Positions 1 to 8,788 of a stretch of 46,549 bases of DNA are shown here, one piece after another. The stretch is from Klebsiella pneumoniae. Its GTDB lineage: Bacteria; Myxococcota_A; UBA796; SXON01. Location of the stretch: assembly GCA_945861635.1 (NCBI GenBank), contig CAMAWH010000039.1:1-46549 (forward strand). The letters run 5' to 3'. The notes under the pieces were generated by a model, which saw only the letters and a list, made by a program, of their open reading frames with translations, ran no database searches and was not told the DNA's origin. Each line of letters opens with the position of its first letter. Position 1 is the first letter of the stretch. The translations under genes and the position numbers were made by a program.

Positions 1-612
1 CGCGCGGAGCGGCACGAGCAACGCTCGCGTCGGCGACGTGCCCGTTCGCCGCGCCTGGTGGCCGGGAGACTCCTTCCGCGCGACGCCGCCAAACCGGCAC
101 GGATGGCGCCCCACGGCAGGGCGTTTGTGGCGGTGGAGGTTGGGAAAAAATAAAGTTCGCGGTGGCCCACATGGGTCAAACGATCGGCTGCTTACGACGC
201 GCTCGGCCGCCCTCGGACGTCTCCGGAAACCAACGGTCGAAACCGAGGAAGGGGAGATGTGACCCTCGAACATCGCCCGGCCGGTGTCCACCCGCCGCCG
301 GCCCCCGAATCGTCGCCACGCGCCGGCGCAGAATGGCGTCAGGAGAGCATGCTTTCGCGCCCCTGCTCGCCGAGTCGCCCCTGCGTTGGTTTCGCGCGCC
401 CGGTCTTGGCGCGTTGGCGGCGCCATCTCGCGGACCGCCAACGCCGGATTCGTCCGTCTGAGGACGCCCCCGCGGACGCGCACCGACTGGCAAAACCACA
501 TCGTAGAACCTACGCGACGTCGAAAACGTCGGCGGATGCCGGCCGGTACGTGGGTGGCGGAATGTTAGCGCCTATGCCCCTTGCCACCCAGCTCCGGGCC
601 CACATCGGACCC
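1..612. other. No intact gene recognised
   Basis: I see no coding region of recognisable family on either strand. The open frames here are short, Arg/Pro-rich and mutually overlapping, as expected of random high-GC sequence. No tRNA-like fold, terminator or repeat was recognised. Because an AAA+ ATPase remnant follows at 613, part of this stretch may be decayed coding sequence. Confidence 0.5.
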
Positions 613-738
613 ATGGCCGACAACCTTTTCGTACTCACGACCAACCGCCCAGAGTTGCTCGAACCGGCGCTCGCCGCGCGCCCGGGGCGCATCATTCAGG
701 CCGTCGAGGTGCCTTTTCCTGACGACGAATGCCGGGGC
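613..738 (+). pseudogene. Remnant of an AAA+ ATPase
   Basis: From 613 this frame reads about 40 residues typical of the end of an AAA+ ATPase module: NLFVLTTNRPELLEPALAAR, then PGRI and a PFPDDE segment. This matches the sensor-1 / second-region-of-homology block (TTNRP...LEPAL.RPGR) of FtsH/CDC48-like ATPases. No Walker A or Walker B sequence lies in frame upstream, and after about 738 the frame loses resemblance to the family, so a frameshift or deletion is likely. I read it as a gene relic abutting the 3' end of the dioxygenase gene. The family assignment rests on one motif block only. Confidence 0.6.
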
Positions 739-799
739 GTTCATCCGCGAACTCCTCAGTCGTGCCGCGCTCGTTGCCGTCCGGGGGGCCGGGCAGGAC

Positions 800-1609
800 T
801 CACACCCCTCCCCCATACTGAAACGCAGACAACTGCCACCCAAGCATCGTGCCCGCCCAAGCGACAACACCACGATCGGCACCCGCCGCCCCCGCGATGA
901 CCATGAGCGGGAGCAGGTGCTCTTCGCGAGGGTGGGATGCGCGCGCCGCGGGGGCCTGCGCCCACTCCACGAGGCCGCGGTTTCGCGCGCCCTCCTCCGC
1001 CGCCGCCGCACCGCGTAGCCATGTGTCGAACGTCCGCGACACCGCCATCGCGCGCGGATCACCGATGGCGCGGAGATTGTGGAACGATAGCCCACTGCCG
1101 ACGATGAACACGCCTTCGTCGCGCAGCGGCGCCAGCGCCCGGCCCATCGCGATGTGCTCCGCGGGGTCCAGGCCCGTCCGTAGTGAGAGTTGGACCACCG
1201 GAACGTCGCCCTCCGGCCACGCCAGCTTCAACGGCACGAACACGCCGTGGTCGAAGCCGCGCGTCGTGTTCTCCGCGGTCTTGAATCCGGCCGTCTCCAA
1301 CAGCGCGCGAACGCGGGCGGCCAAAGCGGGGCTCCCCGGCGCCGGCCACGTGATCGCATAGGCTTCAGGTGGAAAGCCGTAGTAATCGTATAGGAGCGGC
1401 GGCGCCTGCCCCGACATGACCGTGGGAGCATCCTCTTCCCAGTGCGCCGAAATGACGAGCAACGCCTTGGGGCGCGCCGGGAGTCCCGCACTCAGACCGC
1501 GGAGGTACGACGCCAGCGCCGCGACCTCTCCGGGATCCAGCCCGAGGTCTACAAAGGGCCAAGGGCCACCTCCGTGCGGAATGAACGTGACGGGCATACG
1601 CGAACTCAT
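800..1609 (-). CDS. Class III extradiol ring-cleavage dioxygenase (DODA/YgiD-like)
   Basis: A 269-residue protein of the LigB-like extradiol dioxygenase superfamily, cytosolic and Fe(II)/Zn(II)-dependent. It is closest in pattern to bacterial YgiD and plant 4,5-DOPA dioxygenase, which open catechol rings. Visible motifs are PHGGGPWP near the N-terminus (His12), ISAHWEE (His56), FDHGVFVPL (His121), LSFHNLR (His177) and HPREEHLLPL (His226/His231); these supply the expected metal ligands and acid/base histidines. Length matches the family (about 260-270). The ATG at 1609 has an AGGA eight bases upstream; Met5 is an alternative start. It is divergent from modA with about 110 bp between them. No aromatic-degradation genes are adjacent, so the substrate is unknown. 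Confidence 0.9.
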   Translation of the reverse strand: MSSRMPVTFIPHGGGPWPFVDLGLDPGEVAALASYLRGLSAGLPARPKALLVISAHWEEDAPTVMSGQAPPLLYDYYGFPPEAYAITWPAPGSPALAARVRALLETAGFKTAENTTRGFDHGVFVPLKLAWPEGDVPVVQLSLRTGLDPAEHIAMGRALAPLRDEGVFIVGSGLSFHNLRAIGDPRAMAVSRTFDTWLRGAAAAEEGARNRGLVEWAQAPAARASHPREEHLLPLMVIAGAAGADRGVVAWAGTMLGWQLSAFQYGGGV

Positions 1610-1719
1610 GCGAACGGTCCTGCGAGGAGAAGAAGTCTAAGCGCGCGTCCCGGTGAGTCCATCTGACACCGCCTCGCGTTACCGGATGCAAGTACCCGCC
1701 CCATCGAGATCCCCTGCAT

Positions 1720-2523
1720 TTGCGCCGCGCACTTCCCGCCCTCGCCGCCGCTTGCGCCGTCGTCACAATCGGTGCGCTTTCTGCCGGCATGGCGCACCGC
1801 GCGCGTACGGACGACGGCCTCGCCCCGCCCGCGAACGGAGGGCTCACCATTCTGGCCGCGTCAAGCTTGACGGAAGCGCTTCAGTCCGCAGGTGCCGCCT
1901 GGACCGCACAAGGACACGCATCGATACGATTCAGCTTTGACGCGTCTTCTCGCCTGGCAAAGCAGGTCGAGGCGGGGACTCCCGCGGACCTCTACATCGC
2001 CGCGGACTCGACGTGGATGGACTACCTCGCCGAACACCGGTTGATCGATGCCCACACCCGCGTAAACCTCTTGGGAAACGGGCTCGTCGCGATCGTGCCC
2101 GCCCACTCGGCGATGGAAATCGCTACCCCGGCCGACCTGGCGATTCCAGGTATCGCTCACCTCGCTCTAGCAGGAGAGAGCGTGCCAGCAGGAGCCTACG
2201 CTCGCGCCGCACTCACGACGCTCGGCGTCTGGGACAAGGTGAGCCGGCGCGTCGTCAACGGCGACAACGTGCGCACCGTCCTCGGTTGGGTCGCAACCGG
2301 GGAGGCCGAAGCCGGCGTCGTCTACGCCACCGATGCGCGGGTCGATCGTCGCGTACGGGTAGCGTTCGCCTTCCCCGATTCGAGCCACGCCCCCATCGTC
2401 TACCCGGCGGCCGTCCTGCACGGCGCCCCCCGTTCCGATGAGGCTGCGGCGTTCCTGGAATGGTGCCAAACTACGGAAGGCATGGCAATCTTCGTGGCGG
2501 CGGGGTTTTCTCCCGGGGGATAG
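1720..2523 (+). CDS. modA: Molybdate-type ABC transporter substrate-binding protein ModA
   Basis: A 267-residue periplasmic binding protein of the ModA family, which captures molybdate or tungstate for a ModBC importer. The N-terminus is a secretory signal (Ala/Val-rich, residues about 5-27). The mature part opens with LTILAASSLTEAL, followed by FDASSRLAKQVEAGTPADLY and IAADSTWMDYL, the ModA anion-binding signature. The middle part VNGDNVRTVLGWVATGEAEA and GVVYATDARV is also typical. The start is a TTG at 1720, with only a weak GAG upstream; no better in-frame start was seen. No modB or modC is nearby, so it is an orphan component here. The LamG lipoprotein follows at once. Confidence 0.9.
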   Translation: MRRALPALAAACAVVTIGALSAGMAHRARTDDGLAPPANGGLTILAASSLTEALQSAGAAWTAQGHASIRFSFDASSRLAKQVEAGTPADLYIAADSTWMDYLAEHRLIDAHTRVNLLGNGLVAIVPAHSAMEIATPADLAIPGIAHLALAGESVPAGAYARAALTTLGVWDKVSRRVVNGDNVRTVLGWVATGEAEAGVVYATDARVDRRVRVAFAFPDSSHAPIVYPAAVLHGAPRSDEAAAFLEWCQTTEGMAIFVAAGFSPGG

Positions 2524-2532
2524 TTGCTGCTC

Positions 2533-3492
2533 ATGGTCAAGGATTCGAGCCTCGTACGTCGGGTACCCTGCGCTCTCGTTTTTGTGCCGATCACCCTGCT
2601 GGCCGGCTGCTTCCTCCTTTCGCCAGAGGATCTGTCGGCGCGGTTGCACACACCGCGGCCCGACACGGGGGCATCGGACGCCGACAGCGATTCGGACGCC
2701 GATTCAGATGCCGATGCCGACACGGATGTCGACACGGACACCGACGCCGACGCCGACGCCGACGCCGACTCCGACTCCGGCCACACGGGAGATACGACCG
2801 ACACCGCCGATACTTCCGATACCGCCGACCCTTCCGACACCGCCGATTCCGGCAGCGATCCCTGCTGGGCGCTTCGTTTCACGGACGCTGAAGACGGCGC
2901 AGCAGACGCTGCGGCCTCCGGCATCAGCACCTCACCAACGTGGACGATGGAAGCGTGGATCTATTACGACGGCACGCCCGGCTACATCTTCCAGAAGTGG
3001 GCGACGGGAGAGGAAGATCGGCAGCTTCGAATCAACAGCGACCACCTGATCGTGGCCGCGTTCTACGTAGACCGCGGCAGCACAACCGTCGTGTACGGAC
3101 CCGCGATATCGCCGGGTGTGTGGACCCACATCGCGGCGCAGGTCAATGAGCTTGAAGCGTCGCTTTATGTGGATGGCACGCGGGTCGCGTCCGTGACAGG
3201 TGATGGTGTCGTCGCGTCCAGCAAGGGCGTGCCGACGTTCGGCCATCTCGACCGCACCGGCACGGATTTCGCTTCGTTCGCAGGAGCGATTTCCGATGTA
3301 CGCGTGTCGGCGACGGCCCGCTACGCGGCGGACTTCCTGACGGAACCTCACCTGGCAGCCGACAGCGACACTCTGGCGCTGTGGACCTTCGCCGACGGCT
3401 CGGACGCCGGCGTGACATTCACGGACGCCGTGACCGGCTCGCCCTCCGGCGTCATCGACGGCGCCGAATGGGCCGACCTGCCCTGCAGGTAA
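2533..3492 (+). CDS. Predicted lipoprotein with Asp-rich linker and LamG (concanavalin-like) domain
   Basis: A 319-residue protein from ATG 2533; a TTG at 2524, directly after the modA stop, is an alternative start. The signal peptide ends in lipobox LLAGC (Cys26), so it is probably lipid-anchored. Residues about 45-115 form an extreme low-complexity linker of Asp-Ala/Asp-Ser/Asp-Thr pairs ending in TADTSDTADPSDTADSGS. The rest is a LamG/laminin-G-3 jelly roll: WTMEAWIYYDG, GVWTHIAAQV, ASLYVDGTRVASV, IGHLDR-like and FAGAISDVRVSATARYAADF. Such domains bind carbohydrates or proteins. Role: surface-exposed binding protein (inference). The partner is unknown. Confidence 0.8.
   Translation: MVKDSSLVRRVPCALVFVPITLLAGCFLLSPEDLSARLHTPRPDTGASDADSDSDADSDADADTDVDTDTDADADADADSDSGHTGDTTDTADTSDTADPSDTADSGSDPCWALRFTDAEDGAADAAASGISTSPTWTMEAWIYYDGTPGYIFQKWATGEEDRQLRINSDHLIVAAFYVDRGSTTVVYGPAISPGVWTHIAAQVNELEASLYVDGTRVASVTGDGVVASSKGVPTFGHLDRTGTDFASFAGAISDVRVSATARYAADFLTEPHLAADSDTLALWTFADGSDAGVTFTDAVTGSPSGVIDGAEWADLPCR
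2671..2865 (+). repeat. In-frame Asp-rich simple repeat (gcc-gac / tcc-gac)
   Basis: Imperfect hexanucleotide repetition of GCCGAC, TCGGAC and related units encodes the Asp-Ala, Asp-Ser and Asp-Thr pairs of the LamG lipoprotein linker. The purest part (about 2740-2775) is tandem GCCGAC, which should be prone to slippage in multiples of two codons and so change linker length without frameshift. Confidence 0.75.
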
Positions 3493-3663
3493 TGCGCCGG
3501 TAACCGGCTGGCCGACCGCCGCTCTGCACGCCATCTGCACCGCAATCGCGCCGTCCGTGCACGTCGTCCCTTTCGACGCCCGAGTACGGTGGGGGCTGGA
3601 GGTTCCATGGATTCTGTGCTCCCCGTCGAGGGGCTCGCCCCGCCGCCTGTTGCGAACGCTCAT

Positions 3664-4301
<638 letters not shown>

Positions 4302-4372
4302 GTCGCCGCCAATTTATTCGCGCCGCGCCCAACCCGATCCCCTCCCCGCGTCGTACCCCCGTCGGAGATCGA

Positions 4373-5017
4373 ATGTTTCCACTCGTATTCACCGCATGCC
4401 TCGCCGGAACTCCTTCCGCGCCCAGCCTTCCCGCGGCGCCGGTCGTCGATCGCAATGCCCCCGCCGAACTCCCCGTCCCCCTTTCATCGCAAGCGGTGGC
4501 CGTGTTTGCGGGGGGTTGCTTCTGGTGCATGGAGAGCGACTTCGACAAGCTTCCCGGCGTTGTCGCCACCACATCCGGATACGTCGGCGGCCACACGACC
4601 AACCCCACCTACGAAGACGTCACGAGCGAAACCACCGGCCACGCGGAAGCGGTGCGCGTCGTCTACGACACCGCCACGCTGACGTACCAGCAGGTGCTCG
4701 ACTGGTACTGGCGTCACACGGATCCCACGGATGGAGGCGGGCAGTTCTGCGATCGCGGCGATTCCTACCGTCCCGCGATATTCTACGCGGACGACGACCA
4801 AAAGCACGCCGCAGAAGCCTCGAAAGCCGCGTTGGATGCCACCCGCGCACTTCCGGGGCCGATTGCCACCCAAATCGCCCCGGTCGGCACATTTTACGGC
4901 GCCGAGAACTACCATCAGGACTTCCACCACACCAACCCCGGACGGTACTTGCCCTACCGCATGGGTTGCCGGCGGGATGCCAAGGTGGCGGCGATGTGGG
5001 CAGCGGTGCCGAAGTAG
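4373..5017 (+). CDS. msrA: Peptide methionine sulfoxide reductase MsrA, probably envelope-anchored
   Basis: A 214-residue MsrA, which reduces methionine-S-sulfoxide in proteins. The catalytic motif GCFWCMESDF is present (catalytic Cys49). GYVGGHTTNPTYEDV, GHAEAVRVVYD, QFCDRGDSYRPAIFY and AENYHQDF complete the family signature. Residues 1-9 (MFPLVFTAC) form a very short hydrophobic segment with a lipobox-like Cys9, followed by a Pro/Ala-rich linker to about residue 40. I therefore infer export as a lipoprotein that repairs envelope proteins. The ATG at 4373 has GGAG five bases upstream. No msrB is adjacent. A strong inverted repeat directly follows the stop. Confidence 0.93.
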   Translation: MFPLVFTACLAGTPSAPSLPAAPVVDRNAPAELPVPLSSQAVAVFAGGCFWCMESDFDKLPGVVATTSGYVGGHTTNPTYEDVTSETTGHAEAVRVVYDTATLTYQQVLDWYWRHTDPTDGGGQFCDRGDSYRPAIFYADDDQKHAAEASKAALDATRALPGPIATQIAPVGTFYGAENYHQDFHHTNPGRYLPYRMGCRRDAKVAAMWAAVPK

Positions 5018-5018
5018 T

Positions 5019-5048
5019 TCGCGCTTAATAGCGGCAAGCCAAGCGCGA
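5019..5048 (+). terminator. Inverted repeat behind msrA (possible terminator)
   Basis: TCGCGCTT (5019-5026) pairs perfectly with AAGCGCGA (5041-5048). The 14-base loop itself contains GGC-AA-GCC (5033-5040). It starts two bases after the msrA stop. No T-run follows, so it is either a hairpin that stabilises the mRNA 3' end or a non-canonical terminator. Confidence 0.4.
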
Positions 5049-5119
5049 GAGTGAGGAGAGCGCGCATGACAGGCGAGTGTAGCGCGGGCGCGGCGCGGCG
5101 AACGGTTTACATTGGGCGA

Positions 5120-5944
5120 ATGATGACCAGCCTCGCGTTCCTCCTGTTCGCCTCTCAAACTGCTCGCGCCGAATGCGCGGCCGTCGACCTCGACGCCACG
5201 CTCAAGGCAACGGGCGCCGCCATGGAGATCGAGGGCAATCGCGGCGCGGTTGGCGTGGTGGCCACGGCCTGGCACGCCCTCCCTGGCTCCTGCGAGCCGG
5301 TTCCTCCCACCGCCATCGCCGCCTTGGCAACGAAGGCGGGAGCGCTGCTCCTCCAGTCGGAAACACGCGCGGACGCCGATGCGTGGTTCGACCGCGTTGC
5401 GACGCTTGCGCCGAACGTTGCAACGCCGGCCGGGCTCGATCCCGATGTGGCCAGCCATCTTGCCGACGCCATCGCGCGGCGCTCAACGCGCTCCGTCGTT
5501 CGCGTCGTCGCAAGTGAGGTCGTGGCGCTCGACGGTGTGCTCATCGACCCTCAGGGAACCGCCACTCCCACCACCGGCGAGCACTTGGTGCAATGGCAGC
5601 GCAAAGGCGCCTGGACGGGCGCGTGGCTGACGTTGGAGAGCGCGGAGGTGCTCGACCTGCCGGGCGGAGCGCCGATTCCCGTCATGGCCATGACGGAAGC
5701 ACGAAAGCCAACGCCCGCCGGCCCTGTTGCGCTCTTGACCGGGGGGCTCGTGCTCGCCGGGATCGGCGCTGGTGTCGTCGTCGTCGCGAGCGCGGACGCC
5801 GAAACGCAGACATCGCCAGGGGCAACGACGGGGTTGGGCCTCGTCATCGCGGGTGGAGCGGCCGCGGTGGCGGGCGGAGTGTGGGGCGTGACGCTGCTGC
5901 TTCCAGCCGGCGGTGGCGGGGTTGCCGTTCGGGGCACCTTCTGA
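5120..5944 (+). CDS. Secreted or membrane protein of unknown function
   Basis: From ATG 5120 the protein is 274 residues, with a signal peptide MMTSLAFLLFASQTARA. A GTG at 5051 would add an Arg-rich leader that masks the signal peptide, so I prefer 5120. The middle part is Ala-rich without a recognised domain. The last 80 residues contain two Gly/Ala-rich hydrophobic segments (VALLTGGLVLAGIGAGVVVV and GLGLVIAGGAAAVAGGVWGV) separated by a short polar loop. This architecture is common in myxobacterial secreted proteins of unknown role. It is convergent with the MopE gene, 21 bp apart. I do not recognise a family. Confidence 0.6.
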   Translation: MMTSLAFLLFASQTARAECAAVDLDATLKATGAAMEIEGNRGAVGVVATAWHALPGSCEPVPPTAIAALATKAGALLLQSETRADADAWFDRVATLAPNVATPAGLDPDVASHLADAIARRSTRSVVRVVASEVVALDGVLIDPQGTATPTTGEHLVQWQRKGAWTGAWLTLESAEVLDLPGGAPIPVMAMTEARKPTPAGPVALLTGGLVLAGIGAGVVVVASADAETQTSPGATTGLGLVIAGGAAAVAGGVWGVTLLLPAGGGGVAVRGTF

Positions 5945-5965
5945 GGCGCAGCCGCGTTCGACAGT

Positions 5966-8467
5966 TCAAGGGCGGACCCACACATTGACATTGCTTCGGC
6001 ACGCACCAACACCGAAAGCGTCCGGCCGATCCTGGCAGATCATCACCGTTGCGATGCTGGGATTGCTGTTGTAGATGGGCAGAACCTTGTAGGTTCCACC
6101 GCCGCCGTTTGAGCAGCCCACGCCGTACGAGCCCGCCTCGCTGCTGGTGCACGCGAACGAACCCATCGAGGACGTGCTGCTGGTGCTGTAGTAGTAGGTG
6201 CCGTTGAGCGCCTGGTAGCTGCCCCAAGCCCACACCAGCGTGGTGCTCGGGGAGCGGTACCAGGCCGACCCGTAACTATAGAGGTACTCGCGACTATCCG
6301 ACGTGGACAGTGTGCTCAGGTAGCTGGTCAGCGCCTGCGTCCAACCGCCGCCATCGATCGTCATGTTGCAATTGGTGCTGAAGGCGGCACTTCCAGACCG
6401 CGAACCGTCGGCGTCGATGGTGTACGTTGCGGTTGCCGCCGTGGCATCGTTATCGAGCACGTCGATGCAGCTTGTGCCGTCTGCACAGCTTCCGTCGGCC
6501 TCCGGGAAGATGTCGGCGTTGTCATCCCGACAATCATCGTCGGTCGCGGCGTAGCCGGAGGGCGCGGCGCAGGCTTCCGAGGTTGCGCTGGCCTCTCCGT
6601 AGCCGTCCGCGTCACTATCGATGTAGAACGTGGACAATACGCCCTCGTCGATGTCGCCATCGCAGTTGTCGTCGAGCCCATTGCAAGACTCGCTGCCGTC
6701 CGTGTTGACGGCATCGTCACTGTCATCACAGTCCTCACATGCGGCGAACCCGTCCGCATCGACATCCTCGTAGAGCGTTGACCCGTCACAGTTGTAGTCG
6801 TTGGCGTCCGCGCAGTCGTTCTCTGAGACACCGGGGTTGTAGTCTGAGTCGCCATCGTCACAGTCGCCGGCAAACGCCGCATACCCAAGCGGCGCGGCGC
6901 ATGCGGCTACGGTGGTGGTCGCGACCCCATAGCCGTCCTCATCCCCGTCGAGGTAGTAGGTAGTTTGCACGCCCTCGTCGACGTCGCCATCGCAATTGTC
7001 ATCCTTCTCATTGCAGGATTCGATGCCGTCGGCGTTGACATCGCCGTCCGCATCGTCGCAGTCCTCACACTCCGCAAAACCATCGCCGTCCACGTTGGCA
7101 TACACGACGGACCCGTCGCAATTGTAATCGTTCGGATCGGTGCAGTCTGACTCGGTGACACCTGGGTTGTAAAGGGAATCGTCGTCGTCGCAATCGCCAT
7201 CGGCGGTCGTATACCCGGACGGCGCCAAACAGGCGTAGGCCGTTGCGCCATCCTCGCCATACCCGTCGGCGTCCAAATCCTGGTAAAACGTTGTTTCTAC
7301 GCCCTCATCGACGTCGCCATCACAGTCATCGTCTCCGCCGTTGCAGACCTCGATCGCGTCGGCGTTGACGGCGCCGTTCGTGTCATCGCAGTCGGCACAT
7401 GCGGCAAAACCGTCGATGTCTGCATCCGCGTAGACGACGGATCCGTCACAATTGTAGTCGTTTGCATCGGCGCAATCCGACTCATCGGCGCCCGGGTTGT
7501 AGGCGCCGTCCGCGTCCGCACAATCGCCCCCGACCTCGGCGTACCCGGCGGGGAGCGCACATGCTTCCAGCGTGTCGCCATCCTCCCCGTAGAGGTCGCC
7601 GTCGCCGTCGACGTAGAAGGTCGTCGTTACGCCCTCGTCCACGCTACCGTCGCAATTGTTGTCGGTATCGTCACACAATTCGGCGGCGCCGGGATGGGTG
7701 CCCGCCACGGAATCATCACAATCGTCGGCGCTCGTAACGTAGCCCTTGGGTGGCGAACAATCCTCCGCGGTGCCAAGCACGTCCCCATAGGAGTCCTCAT
7801 CCGCGTCGCGATAATACGTGGTCGTTACTCCCTCATCGACGGCACCATCACAGTTGTCATCGAGTCCGTTGCACGACTCCGCGGCGCCGGGGTGGACGGA
7901 TGGAAAGGCGTCGTCACAGTCCTCACAGGCCGCCCAACCGTCACTGTCGGCGTCCGCATACCCCGTGGTACCGTCGCAATTGTAGTCGGTAGGGTCGGCA
8001 CAATCCTCCTCGATTGCGCCTGGGTTGATGGCGGCATCGGCGTCGTCGCAGTCCTTGCCGTTTTCCACATACCCAACCGGTGCCTCACAGGCGTCGAGCT
8101 CGGATCCGACGGCGCCATAGCCATCCGCGTCGTCGTCTGGGTAGAAGGTCGTCGTGACCCCCTCGTCGATCGCATCGTCACAGTTGTTATCGATCGAATC
8201 ACAAGATTCGGCGGCCCCAGGGTTCACGGCTGCATCCGCATCATTGCAATCGACGTCGGCAGCGTAGCCGTCGGCGTCGGCGTCGAGCGCGGTCGAGTCG
8301 GCGGTGTCGGTAGAGTCGGAGGTGTCGGAGGTGTCGGAGGTGTCGGTCGAGGCGCCGGTGTCGGTCGAGTCGAAGGTGTCTGTCGAACCTCCACTATCTC
8401 CGGTCTTCACGGTATCGGGGGCCGGGCATCCGGTCAAAAGGAGGGCGGAAAAGGCGAACGTGCGCAT
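5966..8467 (-). CDS. Large lipoprotein with MopE-type metal-binding repeats and fibrinogen-like C-terminal domain
   Basis: 833 residues. The signal peptide ends in lipobox LLTGC (Cys14), followed by a TDTSDTSDTSDSTDTADS-like linker. Residues about 60-640 hold ten NCDG-centred repeats of the MopE/putative metal-binding type (PF11617-like). They are of two kinds: A, D-x-NCDGxVDEGV then TTFYxDxDxDGYG; and B, NDYNCDGSxxY then DxDxDGFAxCEDCDD. Their order is A-B-A-A-B-A-B-A-B-A. Asp-rich turns resemble thrombospondin type 3 calcium sites, and paired Cys suggest disulfides. The last about 170 residues contain TIDGGGWTQAL and several Cys, like fibrinogen C-terminal-related domains. Surface-anchored adhesin or metal-binding stalk is my inference. 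Confidence 0.85.
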   Translation of the reverse strand: MRTFAFSALLLTGCPAPDTVKTGDSGGSTDTFDSTDTGASTDTSDTSDTSDSTDTADSTALDADADGYAADVDCNDADAAVNPGAAESCDSIDNNCDDAIDEGVTTTFYPDDDADGYGAVGSELDACEAPVGYVENGKDCDDADAAINPGAIEEDCADPTDYNCDGTTGYADADSDGWAACEDCDDAFPSVHPGAAESCNGLDDNCDGAVDEGVTTTYYRDADEDSYGDVLGTAEDCSPPKGYVTSADDCDDSVAGTHPGAAELCDDTDNNCDGSVDEGVTTTFYVDGDGDLYGEDGDTLEACALPAGYAEVGGDCADADGAYNPGADESDCADANDYNCDGSVVYADADIDGFAACADCDDTNGAVNADAIEVCNGGDDDCDGDVDEGVETTFYQDLDADGYGEDGATAYACLAPSGYTTADGDCDDDDSLYNPGVTESDCTDPNDYNCDGSVVYANVDGDGFAECEDCDDADGDVNADGIESCNEKDDNCDGDVDEGVQTTYYLDGDEDGYGVATTTVAACAAPLGYAAFAGDCDDGDSDYNPGVSENDCADANDYNCDGSTLYEDVDADGFAACEDCDDSDDAVNTDGSESCNGLDDNCDGDIDEGVLSTFYIDSDADGYGEASATSEACAAPSGYAATDDDCRDDNADIFPEADGSCADGTSCIDVLDNDATAATATYTIDADGSRSGSAAFSTNCNMTIDGGGWTQALTSYLSTLSTSDSREYLYSYGSAWYRSPSTTLVWAWGSYQALNGTYYYSTSSTSSMGSFACTSSEAGSYGVGCSNGGGGTYKVLPIYNSNPSIATVMICQDRPDAFGVGACRSNVNVWVRP
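6600..8260 (-). repeat. Ten tandem MopE-type repeat units
   Basis: Within the large lipoprotein, A/B units of about 45-50 codons each recur, and the A+B pair forms a higher-order repeat of roughly 90 codons. Six A units end in (D/N)(D/N)-CD-xx-(V/I)DEGV and four B units carry (N/T)DYNCDG. At DNA level the units are diverged (synonymous changes throughout), so this is an old duplication rather than a recent tandem array. Confidence 0.75.
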
Positions 8468-8788
8468 GCGCTACCGAGGGTTGCGCGGAGTGTAGATCAC
8501 TTTGGGGGGCCGCTGCGCGTCCGTTTGCATGGCGGCACCGACGACCGGCGTGGAGAACGTCCGCTCGCGGCGGCGACTCGGCGCCTCCTATGGCGAGCGG
8601 CCGGACCAATGCCGAAGTGGCGACTCTTCCGCGAGAGGTCGGACTTCCGCCCGGTGCGTGCGGAGCGTCGACCGTCGTCCGTCATCATGAACTCTGCCGC
8701 CACGCGTCCGGTCAGCACCCGCAAGCCGCCACGCCCGCACACCCGCTGAAAAGCGCGCGTTTCCGATCCGCGATAGTATTGCTCCCAT
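8468..8788. other. Divergent intergenic region
   Basis: The 321 bp between the divergent MopE lipoprotein and glycosyltransferase genes contain no recognisable coding sequence. Promoters for both genes are expected here. TAGTAT at 8774-8779 could be a -10 element, but no -35 stands at the right distance, and it lies only about 10 bases from the glycosyltransferase ATG. No hairpin or repeat was seen. Confidence 0.4.

Noticed and set aside
7694..8749. A 351-codon open frame on the plus strand
   Set aside because: It is antisense to the MopE repeat gene; the repeated Asp codons of the real gene read as Val/Ile/Gly-rich repeats on the other strand, which keeps the frame open.
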